Both the position numbers and the translations under genes were made by a program. Of a stretch of DNA of 64,000 nucleotides, positions 33,701-46,254 are shown piece by piece. The DNA comes from Sequoia sempervirens (lineage: Eukaryota; Streptophyta; Pinopsida; Cupressales; Cupressaceae): the NCBI GenBank assembly GCA_007258455.2, contig VDFB02358134.1, positions 214,691,565-214,755,564 on the forward strand, read 5' to 3'. The stretch's first letter is position 1. Every line of letters starts with the position of its first letter. Under the pieces are notes generated by a model. It made no database searches. It was not told where the DNA came from and saw only the letters and a list, made by a program, of their open reading frames with translations.

Positions 33701-36064
33701 CAATTTTTGAGTTTTGAGTTTATCCACAAGCTTAGTTCATGTGTTGGAGTTTAGTGACAATGTGTCTAGTTGCATAAAATGAAAGGTTTCTTTATTTTCA
33801 AGTGGTTACAGAAGTGGTGTTGGATATTATGATGATGTGAAATATTTTGGATTGTTGTGGAGTGTTGCTATTTTTTCTATGTCATGTTTCCAGACTTGGA
33901 GATGTGTGTATGTGGTTACTTCTTAGTGTTAGTGCAAGTTTAGATGACCTGACATGCTAGATCTACTTGCAGAGGTTGTTTATTGTTCTTAGAAGTGTGT
34001 TGAAGTGTGTCAATGTTTATTTGCATCCTATTTAACCCCTGGTGTGATTTTCCTTCACTTATTTCCACCATAAAAGTGTTTGGTTCTAACCTACTTGATG
34101 TTGCATGTTTTATGTGCATACATTTCATTGAGGCTAACATAATTAAGATTGTTTAGGTCGTGGATGGTATAAATGAAACGTGAATTATTGGAGATAAGTT
34201 TTGGTGAAATGTTTTCATTGATTTCAAAAGTGTAATATGAGTAGTTTCAATCATGCAAATACAAATGAAATATTCGTCATGAAGTCAAAGGTGAATTTGA
34301 AATGAAATAAAATGTTGCAGAAATTTTCTCAAATAAGTGTTTTTTGATGGTAATATTTCCTGAGTGGTGTAACAAGCATTTATCCTTTCATCAAAGAGAA
34401 CATAGCTTGTTGAAGTGAGTTGATTCTATGTCTATTTGAAATAGTGATAAAGAAAGAGAGTTAAGTTTCATCAGCGAGACACTAGTATCTTGGTAGGTGT
34501 TTGGAAGGAATTCCTTCGATGGAACAATAAGGAGAGATACAAACTAATCAAAGTGACTGAAGTAGTTTAGAGTGACAGTATTTTCACTCCCTTCAATTTG
34601 GCGATGAGTGAATTCAATTGAAGATATGGCTATGCAATCATGGTGGGACTAATCGTTGGTGGAACAATGATGTTTGGTGATATCAGGTGTATACATGGCA
34701 GTTGCTTACCAACCCACTAAGAAGTTACTGGGGTCCATTTAAGACCCATAGGTAAGTACAGATTGGTGGATATTGATCCATGCTAGATTGATTATGATCA
34801 CCACTATTTTAGGTAGATTTGACGGTTGAGATGAGCTGAAGTATAATCTAACAACTATCACTAAGACTCTTTGTATCGTAGAAACCTCTTTGGAATCAAT
34901 GTGTAGTTTAGCAATGTGCAATGGAGTATGGTCATCGCATATATTTCCTCACATTTCCAAAATGGAAGATAAAGGATTATTGATGTTGCAATAAAGCGAT
35001 GGTCACATCATTCAAATGAGTATGCATTCTCTAACTTTACAACAATATGGGGATAACATAAAAACCGACTATGTAAACAAAAAAATGTTGATTGATGATG
35101 TAGATACGAAAGGAAAATAAAATGAGGAAACTTGGCAGACATTCATTCGTTGATTTTTCATCCTTGTTGCAAATCAATGATTCAATCAATTGATGTCTAT
35201 GACTATTGTGATTCAATATATAACCCTAGTTGACTAGCAGATGTAAAATGACACAACTAGGGCATGAACACTAGGTGCGATAAGACACTGATATTACCAT
35301 GAGTTCTTATGTAAAGAAACACAAGTGTAAATTTGTTCAATCCAATGGTGAAGTGAATGGAAAGGATTCTTACATAAATGAACAAGGGATCAGATCGATC
35401 CAAGAAAGTGGATGATCAAATATAATCACTTGCATAGATTATTAGGTAGATATCCAGCAAGGATTTTCTTGGCTATTGGATGAAGATGATGGTTCTAAGG
35501 TGAAGAAGAAAACATAATTCAAATTGTAATCTACTACATAGGAAGATGATGAAATGGTATGTAAAACCCTAGAAATAGCTCGCGAAAAATGAAATGGTAC
35601 ATTTTTAAAAATTTAATTAGGGTTACAACATGATTCAATTTGTTTCTTGATGAAGGAAAAGTTTTTTATATAATAGCAGTTTAGAGATATGAACCGGTTG
35701 AACTTTTTGAAGAAAGATGACAATTAGTGAGTGAAGTGTGTTACTGTATCAATTTTTGAAAATCTTGAATGTACATATGAAGTTGTTTATAGTTGTGTGT
35801 GTCAGAGTGAACAAAGAGAGAAAAAGGTCATGTACTGAATTGATGCATTATAGGTTTTGCAAAACCAGTTTATGCATATTTGAATTTGTAAATCTATAGA
35901 GATGGTTTCCTTAGTTTGTGTTGATTTGGAGCTCAAAGTAGGGTGTTGTAGCATCCTTCAAGTTATAGCTTATAAAACAAGGAGTTGGTGCTTCCTTAGG
36001 GTTGAAGCCCTTAAAATTGTAATTAAACTTCATTGCTTGTGAGGCTGGATTAGGATAGTAGATC
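33701..36064 (+). other. Copia LTR / unknown segment between Copia-E and Gypsy-G
   Basis: No gene is seen; only short frames. The left end continues the sequence interrupted by Copia-E. The right end joins smoothly to 45325 across Gypsy-G (GGATAGTAGATC / AGATCCTAGTAGC), so at least the right part belongs to the Copia-F 5' LTR. The middle (34150-35700) is not identified and may hold another old insertion. Confidence 0.5.
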
Positions 36065-37566
36065 TGATGCAGGGATAGGTGGCTTTCATCTAAAACAACA
36101 CAATTCAAGATAGATCAAATGATATTTTTTCTCACAAACCCTTAAAAATCCCTTTTCCAAACTAACACTACCCTTTGGCTAGTAGGTCTGCAAACCCAGT
36201 TTTCTCAACTTTTCTTCTCAAAGATTCTTCCAACACTAAATCCCTTGACACATTCAGACACCCATCAAGGCCAACTAAAACATATATCAAAACCACCATA
36301 GATTTTTTTGAACAATTCTCTCAAATCCTTGAGACAACGTTGACCTGGTAGACCAAGAAGGTCTATTTTTCAAAGGAAGCACTCTTGAAATTCTCCACAA
36401 ATCTTGAACAACCAACCAAACCTTTAAGATAGGTAACAAAAGGCCTCTTTCAACAAATTTTAGGACTCCAAACCCTCATCTAACTGCTACTACAGAAAAC
36501 CCTCATTTTCCACCATTAAAGGGTAGGGTTTTTTCAATCTTATGGTTCCAAAACTCATACAACCTTGAAACTACCTCCAAAACTCTTAAAAATGTCTTCC
36601 TATAATCACAAGACCAACTCTCAGCCTCTACACACCTTATTTCATCAAACTCTCTCTCAAACCCTTCATTTTCATACCCAAATTCACTATATTTCTCAGG
36701 AAAGTCATACCTTCTCACCCCAAACTCTTAATACATAACAAATATAACACCATACCATCCTATATTTCTAACATCCTATTCCCACTCCACTTAGCAACAG
36801 TAAACATAGTAGGTGGAATGGGATTTAACTCATATTTAAAGCTTCAAAACCTAAATTTGCTCCTACAAACTTGTCAATAAGAATTTGTCAATGTATCAAC
36901 TTATATTCAATGTACTACCCTAAAAATGAATCCAATTAAAATATAAGATAGATACCCAACCAATTCCAAATTTGTTTCAACAAGTTGATGTTGTACGAGC
37001 ACGCACAAGAGCCTGCAAATCAAAATTTGAATACAAAACTCTGAATTTAAAGAAAAATAAGGGGTTCTTTGATTAATTCTCCTTCAAAATGTTTCAACAA
37101 CCATGTACAATGATGAATTACATGTATTTAAATATTTCCCACTCAATAACTTCCCTCCAAAATGTCCAACTAACTTCTATATTCCCACTTGACCGTTGGG
37201 TTCCCTGAAAGTTGCATTTTTGCATTACAACATTTTGATAGTTTTGTCAACTTTATCAATTTTGCACTTTTGAACCCCAAACCTTCTAAGGACCACTAAA
37301 ATGAATCCATACCACCCTAAATAGTCCATAAAGACTTTATTTATCAAAACCTAAGACTTGACAACCTAAAACCCATATTTACATATTTTGCATTTTTATG
37401 CACCATTTGACAACATTGCATCATTTAATCAAATGGACTCCTAATTACACACTAGTGGTCCTTTATAGTCCTTATTGACACACCAAATGACCTCAAATCC
37501 TATAACAACCTTACACTAACAAATTTGATCAAATTTGAATGAAAGTGGATTGGTCCTCCTACACCA
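36065..37566 (-). repeat. Gypsy-G LTR 1
   Basis: Starts TGATGCAGGGATAG and ends CTCCTACACCA on the plus strand (element sense TGGTGTAGGAGG...CCTGCATCA). The left flank is AGATC. Confidence 0.93.
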
Positions 37567-39979
37567 TGCAACTAGAACCTTTCCAAGTCTCTTGGAATTG
37601 GACTGCAAATTGCTCCAACTGGTCTTCTACACTTCCTTGATCTTCAATTGCTCTTTTTCTTTTCCTCTGAAACATATACTATTGTATTTTGACACCATCA
37701 CTGAAACCATACTACTTATCACCTATCCTTCCCTTCTTTTGCATTCACTACCCTGATAAACAACTCTTTACTGTCCCTTCTCTTCTGATTGACCTTCTTC
37801 TTGCTTTAACACCTGCAAATACTCTTTTCCCAACCTTGAATTCATCTACCTCTTTCCTATCTCTGTATTCACATTTGAAACTATTCTCTTGTCCTTGAAT
37901 CTCCTTCTCTTTTCCATGCAACTTAGTGTTTAGATTTCTTTTCTCACTAAACTCTATCTTGACAAACTTTTTCTCCACTGTACTATTAGTACTTGGCTGC
38001 CCTACAACTTTCTTAACAGCTATAGGAAAAAATACTATCCCAACCTCTATTCCTTCTTTCCTTTTCAACTCACTTTCTATCTTTTCACCCTTTCTTTTCT
38101 CAAACTCAATCTTAATCATATTTTTCTCACCTTCTTCATTGCTTCTTATGACTATGGTAGCCTGCAAATTTACTATCTTCTCATTTCCTAACCTAGAAGT
38201 GGCTGCAAATGTATTTCTTCCTTCTTTCTTATTTCTTGCAAACTCCTCAACCTATTTCTTACCAAAATTAATAACCTTAGATTCTATTTTTTACTCTTTT
38301 CCACCCTCCTGCAATGGGGTTAGTATAAAAGTAATGTCATCCTTCAAAATTTTCTATGTGTTAGCTCTCCCATCATAGATTGAGTGCCTATCAAATTCCC
38401 ATGGTCTTCCAAGGACTAAATTTCAACAACTAGTTGGTAAGATATCAAAAAGCACTTTATCCCTATATCCACCAATTTGAAATTCAACTAGTGCTTGCTC
38501 TTTAACAAGAATAGATTGATCATCATTCATCCATGAAGCATGATATGGATTTTCAAGAGGGATCCTTCCTAACTGTAACTTATCAACCATTTCACAAGAT
38601 ACTATATTATCTATAGATCCTGAATTTATCACAATTTTACACACCTTACCTTTACACTTACAAGTTGTCTTGAACAATTTCCTTCTTTGAGCCATCTCTT
38701 TCTCCTTGGATGCTTGAAACAAAGTTTTTCTCATCATCAAAGTTTCACCAACTTCAAGTGTAGCACACAGAGTATTTGAATTTGAACTTTCACACTCATC
38801 TTCTTGGAAAATTTGAGCTCTCCTTTCATTCTTCATTTCTCCTCCACTAGATGTTGAACCAAGATTTTTCTGACATTTGTAAAAAGGATGACCATACTCA
38901 CCACACTTATAACACTTTCCTGAAAAAATGTTTAGATTCCTACCACCAAATCTTCCTCTTGATCCCCTGAATCCACCTCTGAAAACTGCAACTGGTTCTT
39001 GACCTTTGTGTGAATCCCCTTGGCTCTAATTGGTTTGTCTTGAAGAATAAAATGTGCCTATGTCCCTTCAAGTGCTGCCCCTTCCTCTTGTTGACTTTTC
39101 TTGTCTCCTTTTCACCTTTTCTTTTGCTCTTATTTCCATCTGATAGAATTCTTCAATGGTTTTTGGATTATGAAAACTTATTTCATGTTGGATGTTAAAT
39201 CTCAATCCACTAAGGTACTTGGCCACTTTCTCAACATCATCTCCCATATGTCCTACCATTATGCTCAGTTTATAAAATTCATTAGTGTAGTTTTCCACAT
39301 CCATCTCTCTTTGCTTTCAATTTTGAAGTTTCTTTGACATTTGGATAGCATAGTAATTTGGAAAAAAATTACCCTTTAACTTAGCTACCATCCTATCCCA
39401 TGAAGAAATTTTTTACTTACCTCTTCTTATCATCTCTTCTTTTTCATAGTCCCACCAAACTAATGGATGCCCCTTCAATTTAGTCTTGGCTATCTTTACT
39501 TTTTCCTCATCAGGTATAACCTCAAATTCAAAGAAGTTGTCTAAAGTAGAAATCCAATCTAATAATGTGTCTTCATCTAAAGTACCATCATACATTGGTA
39601 ATTCAACTTTTACCTTATGTTTATTACCTTTCACTTCCTTCAATAGCTTGGCTATTATTTGGTCTTCAGGATCCAACTCTTTCTCAACATCTTCATATTC
39701 TTCCTCTTCTTCATCTTCAATCTCACTTTCATCTCCAACAATCATTCCTCTCTTTTGTCTTGTTTCCACATTTTCCAACCTTGCCACAAATATCTTTTGG
39801 AATTCTTGAAACTTCCTCATCTCCGTCTCAATATTCTCTTCCATCTCTTGCATCTTCCTTACCACATTATGTCTTTTTGGACGCATCTTGATACTTTGAA
39901 TGTTCAACTTCCTACTTTCTTCTCTTCAATCAACAATCTTCAATCTTCAAATGACTATTTCCTATGCTCTAATACCAAC
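37567..39979 (-). pseudogene. Gypsy-G interior copy 1: gag-protease, decayed
   Basis: Gag starts at the ATG ending at 39907: coiled coil (MQEMEENIETEMRKFQEFQK), acidic run, capsid block (LLDWISTLDNFFEFEV, AKTKLKGHPLVWWDYE), then in a new frame VAKYLSGLRFNIQHEISFHN. A knuckle CYKCGEYGHPFYKC (near 38880-38930) is intact. Protease: CKIVINSGSIDNIVSCEMVD, with the catalytic Asp changed to Asn, and LVLGRPWEFDRHSIYDG after a TAA-like break. The C-terminal part (37748-38167) is Lys/Glu-rich (KIEFEKRKGEKIESELKRKE) and ends before LTR 1. No RT follows. The basic tail does not match the RT start of Gypsy-A. Confidence 0.85.
39966..39977 (-). other. Primer-binding site of Gypsy-G copy 1
   Basis: Element-sense TGGTATTAGAGC, initiator-Met type with one C-to-T change, two bases from LTR 2. 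Confidence 0.88.
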
Positions 39980-41481
39980 TAATGCAAGAATAGGTGGATT
40001 TCATCTAAAACAACACAATTCAAGTTAGATCAAACAACAATTTATCTCACAAACCCTTACAAAGCCCTTTTCCAAACTAACACTGCCCTTTGGCTAGTAG
40101 GTCTGTAGACCCAGTTTGTTCAACTTTTCTTCCCAGATAATCTTCCAACACTCAATCCCTTGACACATTCATAAACCAATCAAGGCCAACTAAAACATAT
40201 ATCAAAACCACCATAGATTCCTTTTGAACAATTCTTTCAAATCCTTGAGACAACGTTGAACTAGTAAACCAATTAAGTTTATTTTTCAAAGGAAGTACTC
40301 TTTAAATTATCCACCAATTTCGAACAACCATCCAGACCTTTAAGACAAGTAACAAAAGGCCTCCTTCAACAAATTTTAGGACTCTAAACCCTCATCTAAC
40401 TACTGCTACAGAAAACCCTCATTTTCCACCATTAAAGGGTAGGGTTTTTTCAATCTTATGGTTCCCAAACTCATACAACATTGAAATTACCTCTAACAGA
40501 ATTAAAAATTTCTTCCTATGCTCACAAGACCAACTCTCAGCCTCTACTCACCTCATTTCATCAAACTCTCTCTCAAACCCTTCATTTTCATACCCAGATT
40601 CACTATATTTCTCAGGACAGTCATACCTGCTCACCCCAAACTCTTCATACAGAAAAAATATAACATCCTACCATCATATTTCTAACATCCTATTCCCATT
40701 CCACTTAGAATTAGTAAACACAGTAGGTGGAATGGGCTTTAACTCATATTTAAAGCTTTAAAACCTAAATATGCTCCTATACGCCTATCAACAAGAATTT
40801 GTCAATATATCAACTTATATTCAATGTACTACCCCTAAAATGGATCAAATTCAAATATAAGACAGATCTCCAACCAATTCCAAATTTTTTTGAACAAGTT
40901 GAAGTTGTACAGGAATGTACAAGAGCCTGCAAATTCAAATTTGACTACAAAACATAGAATTTAAAGCAAAATAGGGGGTTCTTTGATTGATTCTCCTTGA
41001 AAATGTTTCAACAACCATGTAAAATGATGAATGAAATGTATTTAAAAATTACCCACTCAACAACATCCCTCCAAACTGACCAACTAACTTCTATATTCCC
41101 ACTTGACCGTTGGGTTCCTTGAAAGTTGCATATTTGCATTAGAACATTTTGACAGTTTTGTCAACTTTATCAATTTTGCACTTTTGAACCCCAAACCTTC
41201 TAAGGACCACTAAAATGAATCCATACCACCCTAAATAGTCCATAAAGACATTATTTATCAAAACCTAAGACTTGAAATACCAAAACCCATATTTACATAT
41301 TTTGCATTTTTATGCACCATTTCACAACATTGCATCATTTAACCAAATGGACTCCTAATTACATACTAATGGTCCTTTATAGTCCTTATTGACACACCAA
41401 ATGACCTAAAATCCTATAAAAAACTTACACCTAACAAAATTGATCAAATTTGAATGAAAGTGGATTGGTCCTCCTACACCA
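39980..41481 (-). repeat. Gypsy-G LTR 2 (shared central LTR)
   Basis: Same length as LTR 1 (1502 bp); plus-strand start TAATGCAAGAATAGG (TG decayed to TA), end CTCCTACACCA. It serves as 5' LTR of copy 1 and 3' LTR of copy 2. Confidence 0.93.
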
Positions 41482-43834
41482 TGCAACTAGAACCTTTCCA
41501 AGTCTCTTGGAATTGGACTGCAAATTGCTCCAACTAGTCTTCTACACTTCCTTGCTCTTCACTTGCCCTTTTTCTTTTCCTCTGAATCATATACTATTGT
41601 CTTTTGACACTATCACTGAAACCATACTATTTATCACCTATCCTTTCCTTCTTTTGCATTCACTACCCTAATAAACACCTCTTGACTGTCTCTTCTCTTC
41701 TGACTAACCTTCTTCTTGCTTTAACACCTGCAAATACTCTTGTCCCAATAATGAATTCATCTTCCTCTTTCCTATCTCTTTCTTCACATTTGAAACTATT
41801 CTCGTCCTTGAATCTCCTTCTCTTTTCCATGCAACTTGGTGTTCAGATTTCCTTTCTCACTAAACTCTATCTTGACAAACTTTTTCTCCATTGTACTATC
41901 AGTACTTGGCTACCCTACAAATTTCTTAGTAGCTATAGGACAAAATATTGTCCCAACCTCTATTCCTTCTTGCCTTTTCATCTCATTTTCTATCTTTTCA
42001 CCCTTGCTTTTCTCAAACTCGGTCTTAATCACAATTTTATCACCTTCTTCATTGCCTCTTATGACTGTGGTAGCCTGCAAAATTACTGTCTTCTCATTTC
42101 CTGAGCTAGAAGTGGCTGAAAATTTCTTTCTTCCTTCTTGCTTATCTCTTTCAATCTCCTCAACCTATTTCTTACCAAAATTAATAACCTTAGATTCTAT
42201 TTTTTACTCTTTTCCACCCTCCTACAATGGGGTTAGTATAAAAGTAATTTCATCCTTCAAAATTTTCTATGTGTTAGCTCTCCCATCATAGATTGAGTGC
42301 CTATCAAATTCCCATGGTCTTCCAAGGACTAAATTTCAACAACTAGTTGGTAAGATATCAAAAAGCACTTTATCCCGATATCCACCAATTTGAAATTCAA
42401 CTAGTGCTTGCTCTTTAACAAGAATATATTGATCATCACTCACCCATGAAGCATGATATGGATTTTCAAGAGGGATCCTTCCTAACTGTAACTTATCAAC
42501 CATTTCACAAGATACTATATTATCTGTAGATCCTAAATCTATCACAATTTTACACACCTTACCTTTACACTTATAATTTGTCTTGAACACTTTCCTTCTT
42601 TGAGCCATCTTTTTCTCCTTGGATGCTTGAAACAAAGTTCTTCTCACCATCAAACTTTCACCAACTTCAGTTGCAACACGTAGAGTATTTGAATTTGAAA
42701 TTTCACACTCATCTTCTTGGTCAATTTGTACTCTCCTTTCATTCTTCATTTCTCCACCACTAGATGTTGAACTAATATTTTTAGGACATTTGTAAAAAGG
42801 ATGACCATACTCACCACACTTATAACACTTTCATGCAAAAATTTTTGGATTCCTACCACCAAATCTTCCTCTTAATCCCCTGAATCCACCTCTGAAACTT
42901 GCAACCAGTTCTTGTCCTTTGTCTGCATCCCCTTGGCTCTCATTGGTTTGTCTTGAGGAAGAAAATGTTCCTCTGCCCCTTTCTCTTGTTGACTCTTCTT
43001 GTTTGCTTTCCACCTTTTCTTCTGCTCTTATTTCCATTTGATAGCTTTGTTCAATGGTTTTTGGATTATGCCAACTTATTTCATGTTGGATGTTAAATAT
43101 CAATCCACTAAGGTACTTGGCCACTTTCTCAACATCATCTACCATATGTCCTTCCCTGATGCTCAGTTTATAAAATTTATTAGTGTAGGTTTTCACATCC
43201 ATCTCTCTTTGCTTTAAATTTTGAAGTTTCTTTGACATTTGGATAGCATAGTCATTTGGAAAAAAATTACCCTTTAACTTAGCTACCATCCTATCCCATG
43301 AAGAAATTTTTTACTTACCTCTTCTTATAATCTCTTCCTGTTCATAATCCCACCAAACTAATGCATGCCCCTTCAATTTTTTCTTGGCTATTTTACTTTT
43401 TCCTCATTAAATATATCCTCAAATTCAAAGAAGTTGTCTAAAGCATAAATCCAATGTAATTAAACTTTTACCTTATGTTTCTTACCTTTCACTGCCTTCA
43501 ATAGCTTGGCCATTCTTCGGTCTTTAGGATCTAATTCTTCAACATCTTCATATTCTTCCTCTTCTTCATCTTTAGTCTCACTTTCATCTCCCACAATCAT
43601 TCCTCTCTTTTGTCTTGTTTCCACATTTTCCAACCTTGCTACAAATCTCTTTTGGAATTCTTGCAACTTCCTCATCTCCCTGTCAATATTCTCTTCCATA
43701 TCTTGCATCTTCCTTACCATATTATCTCTTTTTGAAGGCATCTTGATACTTTGACTGTTCAACTTCCTACTTTCTTCTCTTCAATCAACAACTTCAATCT
43801 TCAAAAGACCTATTCCCTATGTTCTAATACCAAC
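41482..43834 (-). pseudogene. Gypsy-G interior copy 2: gag-protease, decayed
   Basis: Homologous to copy 1 along its length. Gag starts at the ATG ending at 43762 (MQDMEENIDREMRKLQEFQK), and the segment 42831-43289 continues with VAKYLSGLIFNIQHEISW and ends in an Arg/Gly-rich region (SFRGGFRGLRGRFGGRN). Protease reads CKIVIDLGSTDNIVSCEMVD: here the Asp is kept but the following Ser is Leu, a different lesion from copy 1. A 39-bp stretch present in copy 1 (39560-39598) is missing here at about 43458, between TAAT repeats. No RT is present. Confidence 0.85.
43821..43832 (-). other. Primer-binding site of Gypsy-G copy 2
   Basis: Element-sense TGGTATTAGAAC, the copy-1 site with one further change, beside LTR 3. 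Confidence 0.85.
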
Positions 43835-45319
43835 TGATGCAGGGATAGCTGGCTTTCATCTAAAACAACACAATTCAAGTTAGATCAAACAACAATTTAT
43901 CTCGCAAACCCTTACAAATTCCTTTTCCAAACTAACATGCAGACCCAGTTTGTTCAAATTTTCTTCTCAGAGAGTCTTCCAACACTAAATCCCTTCACAC
44001 ATTTAGACACCCATCAAGGCCAACTAAAACATATATCAAAACCACTATAGATTCCTTTAGAACAATTCTCTCAAATCCTTGAGACAACGCTAACCTAGTA
44101 GACTAATTAGGTCTATTTTTCAAAGGAAGTACTCTTGAAATTATCCACCAATCTTGAGAAACCACTCAGACCTTTAAGATAGGTAAAAAAATGCCTCTTT
44201 CAACAACTTCTAGGACTCCAAACCCTCATCTAATCGCTGCTACAGAAAACCTTCATTTTCCACCATTAAAGGGTAGGGTTTATTCAATCTTATGGTTACC
44301 AAACTCATACAACATTTTTAATTTTTCATAAAAAAACTCTTAAAAATGTATTCCTATGCTCACAAGACTATCTCTTAGCCTCCACACACCTTATTTCATC
44401 AAAATCTTTCTCAAACCCTTCATTTTCATACACAAATTCACTATATTTCTCAAGACAATCATACCTTCTCACCCAAAATTCTTCATATAGAGAAAATATA
44501 ACACCCTACCATCCTATTTCTAACATCATATTCCCATTCCACTTATCAACAGTAAAAATAGTAGGTGGAATGGGCTTTAACTCATATTTAAAGCTTCAAA
44601 ACCTAAACCTGCTCCTACAGGCCTGTCAACAAGAATTTGTCAATATATCAACTTATATTCATTGTAATACACTCAAAATGGATCCAATTCAAATATAAGA
44701 TAGATATACAACTAATTCCAAATTTTTTTGAACAGGTTGATGTTGTACGGGCACATACAAGAGCCTACATATTCAAATTTGAATCTAAAAAGCATAATTT
44801 AAAACAAAACAGGGGGTTCTTTGATTGATTATCCTTCAAAGTGTTTCAACAACCATGTACAACGATGAATAACATGTATTTAAAAATTTCCCACTCAATA
44901 AAATCCCTCCAAATCGACCAACTAAATTCTATATTCCCACTTAACCCTTGGGTTCCCTGAAAGTTGCATTTTTGCATTACAATATTTTGGCAGTTTTGTC
45001 AATTTTATCAATTTTGTACTTTTGAACCCAAAACCTTTTAAGGACCACTAAAATGACTCCATACCACCATAAATATTCCATTAATACTTTATTTATCAAA
45101 ACCTAAGACTTGACACCCAAAAACCCATATTTACTTATTTTGCATTTTTATGCACCATTTGACAACATTGCATCATTTAACCAAATGGACACCTAATTAA
45201 ATACTAATGGTCCTTTATAGACCTTATTGACACAAAAAATGACCTAAAATACTGTAAAAGCCTTACACCTAATGAACTTGATAAAATTTGAATGAAAGTG
45301 GATTGGTGCTCTTGCACCA
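43835..45319 (-). repeat. Gypsy-G LTR 3
   Basis: Starts TGATGCAGGGATAG and ends CTCTTGCACCA; 1485 bp, with small deletions compared with LTRs 1 and 2 (for example the CCCTTTGGCTAGTAGG stretch is lost near 43937). The right flank is AGATC. Confidence 0.92.
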
Positions 45320-45324
45320 AGATC

Positions 45325-45540
45325 CTAGTAGCATTTCTCACCATGGTTTTTCCTATTCAAGGTTTTCCACGTACATTTAGTGTTATGTGTTGTTGTTTCA
45401 TGTGCATATTATTTCTATATTGGTTTATGTTTTAATCTACACATGTGAGTTTTAAGTTTGAATCTACAAAAGGTTTTTCAAGAATAAAAGTTTTAATATC
45501 TACTAATTCATCCCCCTCTCAGTAGATCATTGTGTGCCAA
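45325..45540 (+). repeat. Copia-F 5' LTR, right end
   Basis: Continues 36064 after removing Gypsy-G. Carries CTCACCATGGTTTTTCC then GGTTTTCCACGTAC (45333-45374), a motif shared with Copia-E and Copia-I LTRs. It ends near GTGTGCCA just before the primer-binding site. Confidence 0.8.
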
Positions 45541-45544
45541 TAAT

Positions 45545-45558
45545 TGGTATCAGAACCC
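45545..45558 (+). other. Primer-binding site of Copia-F
   Basis: TGGTATCAGAACCC, initiator-Met type, about 57 bases before the gag ATG. Confidence 0.9.
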
Positions 45559-45614
45559 CAGGTTCCCTAGGAGAAGCTTAATTAACTCAGGTAAATCTTG
45601 GATAATTAAACACA

Positions 45615-46254
45615 ATGGCAAGACAGGAAGGTTCATGCAAGCCACCTAGGTTTGATTTAACAAATTATACTAAGTGGAGCTCATTGATGCAAGGATACTT
45701 AGGTTCCCTTAGACATGATGTTTGGATGCCAGTCAAGAACAAATATACTATCCCTGCTACTCCTCCTACTCTTGTTGCAGGAAAGAAGTATTATGAGAAT
45801 AATGAGAAAGATTGGTTTTCCATTTTGAAAAAACTTGTCTAATTTTGTGCATAGCAAGGTTATGCACTATGAAACTACTTATGATGTCTGGGAAAAGTTG
45901 AACAAGATCTATGAAGGAGACACCAAGGTGAAGTTGGAAAATTTACAAGTGCTAAGAGAAAAATTTGAAGGCTTAAAGGTGACTGGAAAGGAGAAGATTG
46001 TAGAGTATCTTCTGAGAGTTGGTATAGTGAATGATATTAGAGGATATGGCGTAGAATTAAAAGATGTTGTACTAAAAGTTTTGAGGTCAATGACAACTAA
46101 ATACAATTCCAAGATTTCCGCTATTGAAGAAGGAAGGGAAGTTGATAAACTCACTCTTGATGAGTTACATGGCATATTTACAACATATGAGATGAGAATT
46201 CTAGATGTCAATCCTTCTAGGAGAGAAGCTACATTTAAGGTTGCTAAGAAATAA
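45615..46254 (+). pseudogene. Copia-F gag N-terminal (UBN2-like) domain
   Basis: The ATG at 45615 gives PPRFDLTNYTKWSSLMQGYL, the typical copia gag start in which a Trp-containing N-Y-x-x-W motif is conserved. A stop and frame shift at 45835-45842 lead to a second frame with YDVWEKLNKIYEGDTKVKLE, LQVLREKFEGLKV and TLDELHGIFTTYEMRI, the conserved UBN2/copia-gag blocks. Particle-forming protein. No longer translatable as one chain. Confidence 0.9.

Larger units (their letters stand above)
36065..45319 (-). mobile_element. Gypsy-G: tandem triple-LTR, gag-protease-only gypsy element
   Basis: Three LTRs (36065-37566, 39980-41481, 43835-45319) alternate with two homologous interiors (37567-39979, 41482-43834), each encoding gag and protease on the minus strand and no RT, RNase H or integrase. 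LTRs 1 and 2 are both 1502 bp and LTR 3 is 1485 bp. The whole array is bounded by a perfect 5-bp target duplication AGATC (36060-36064 and 45320-45324), so it occupies a single insertion site. An initiator-Met-type primer-binding site lies beside LTR 2 and beside LTR 3. The simplest origin is unequal exchange between the two LTRs of one inserted element on sister chromatids. A pre-formed tandem cDNA is the alternative. Confidence 0.92.

Noticed and set aside
37748..38378. Plus-strand Phe/Ser/Leu-rich ORF of 150 codons
   Set aside because: Antisense shadow of the Lys/Glu-rich tail of Gypsy-G copy 1; the same shadow occurs at 41836-42291 in copy 2.
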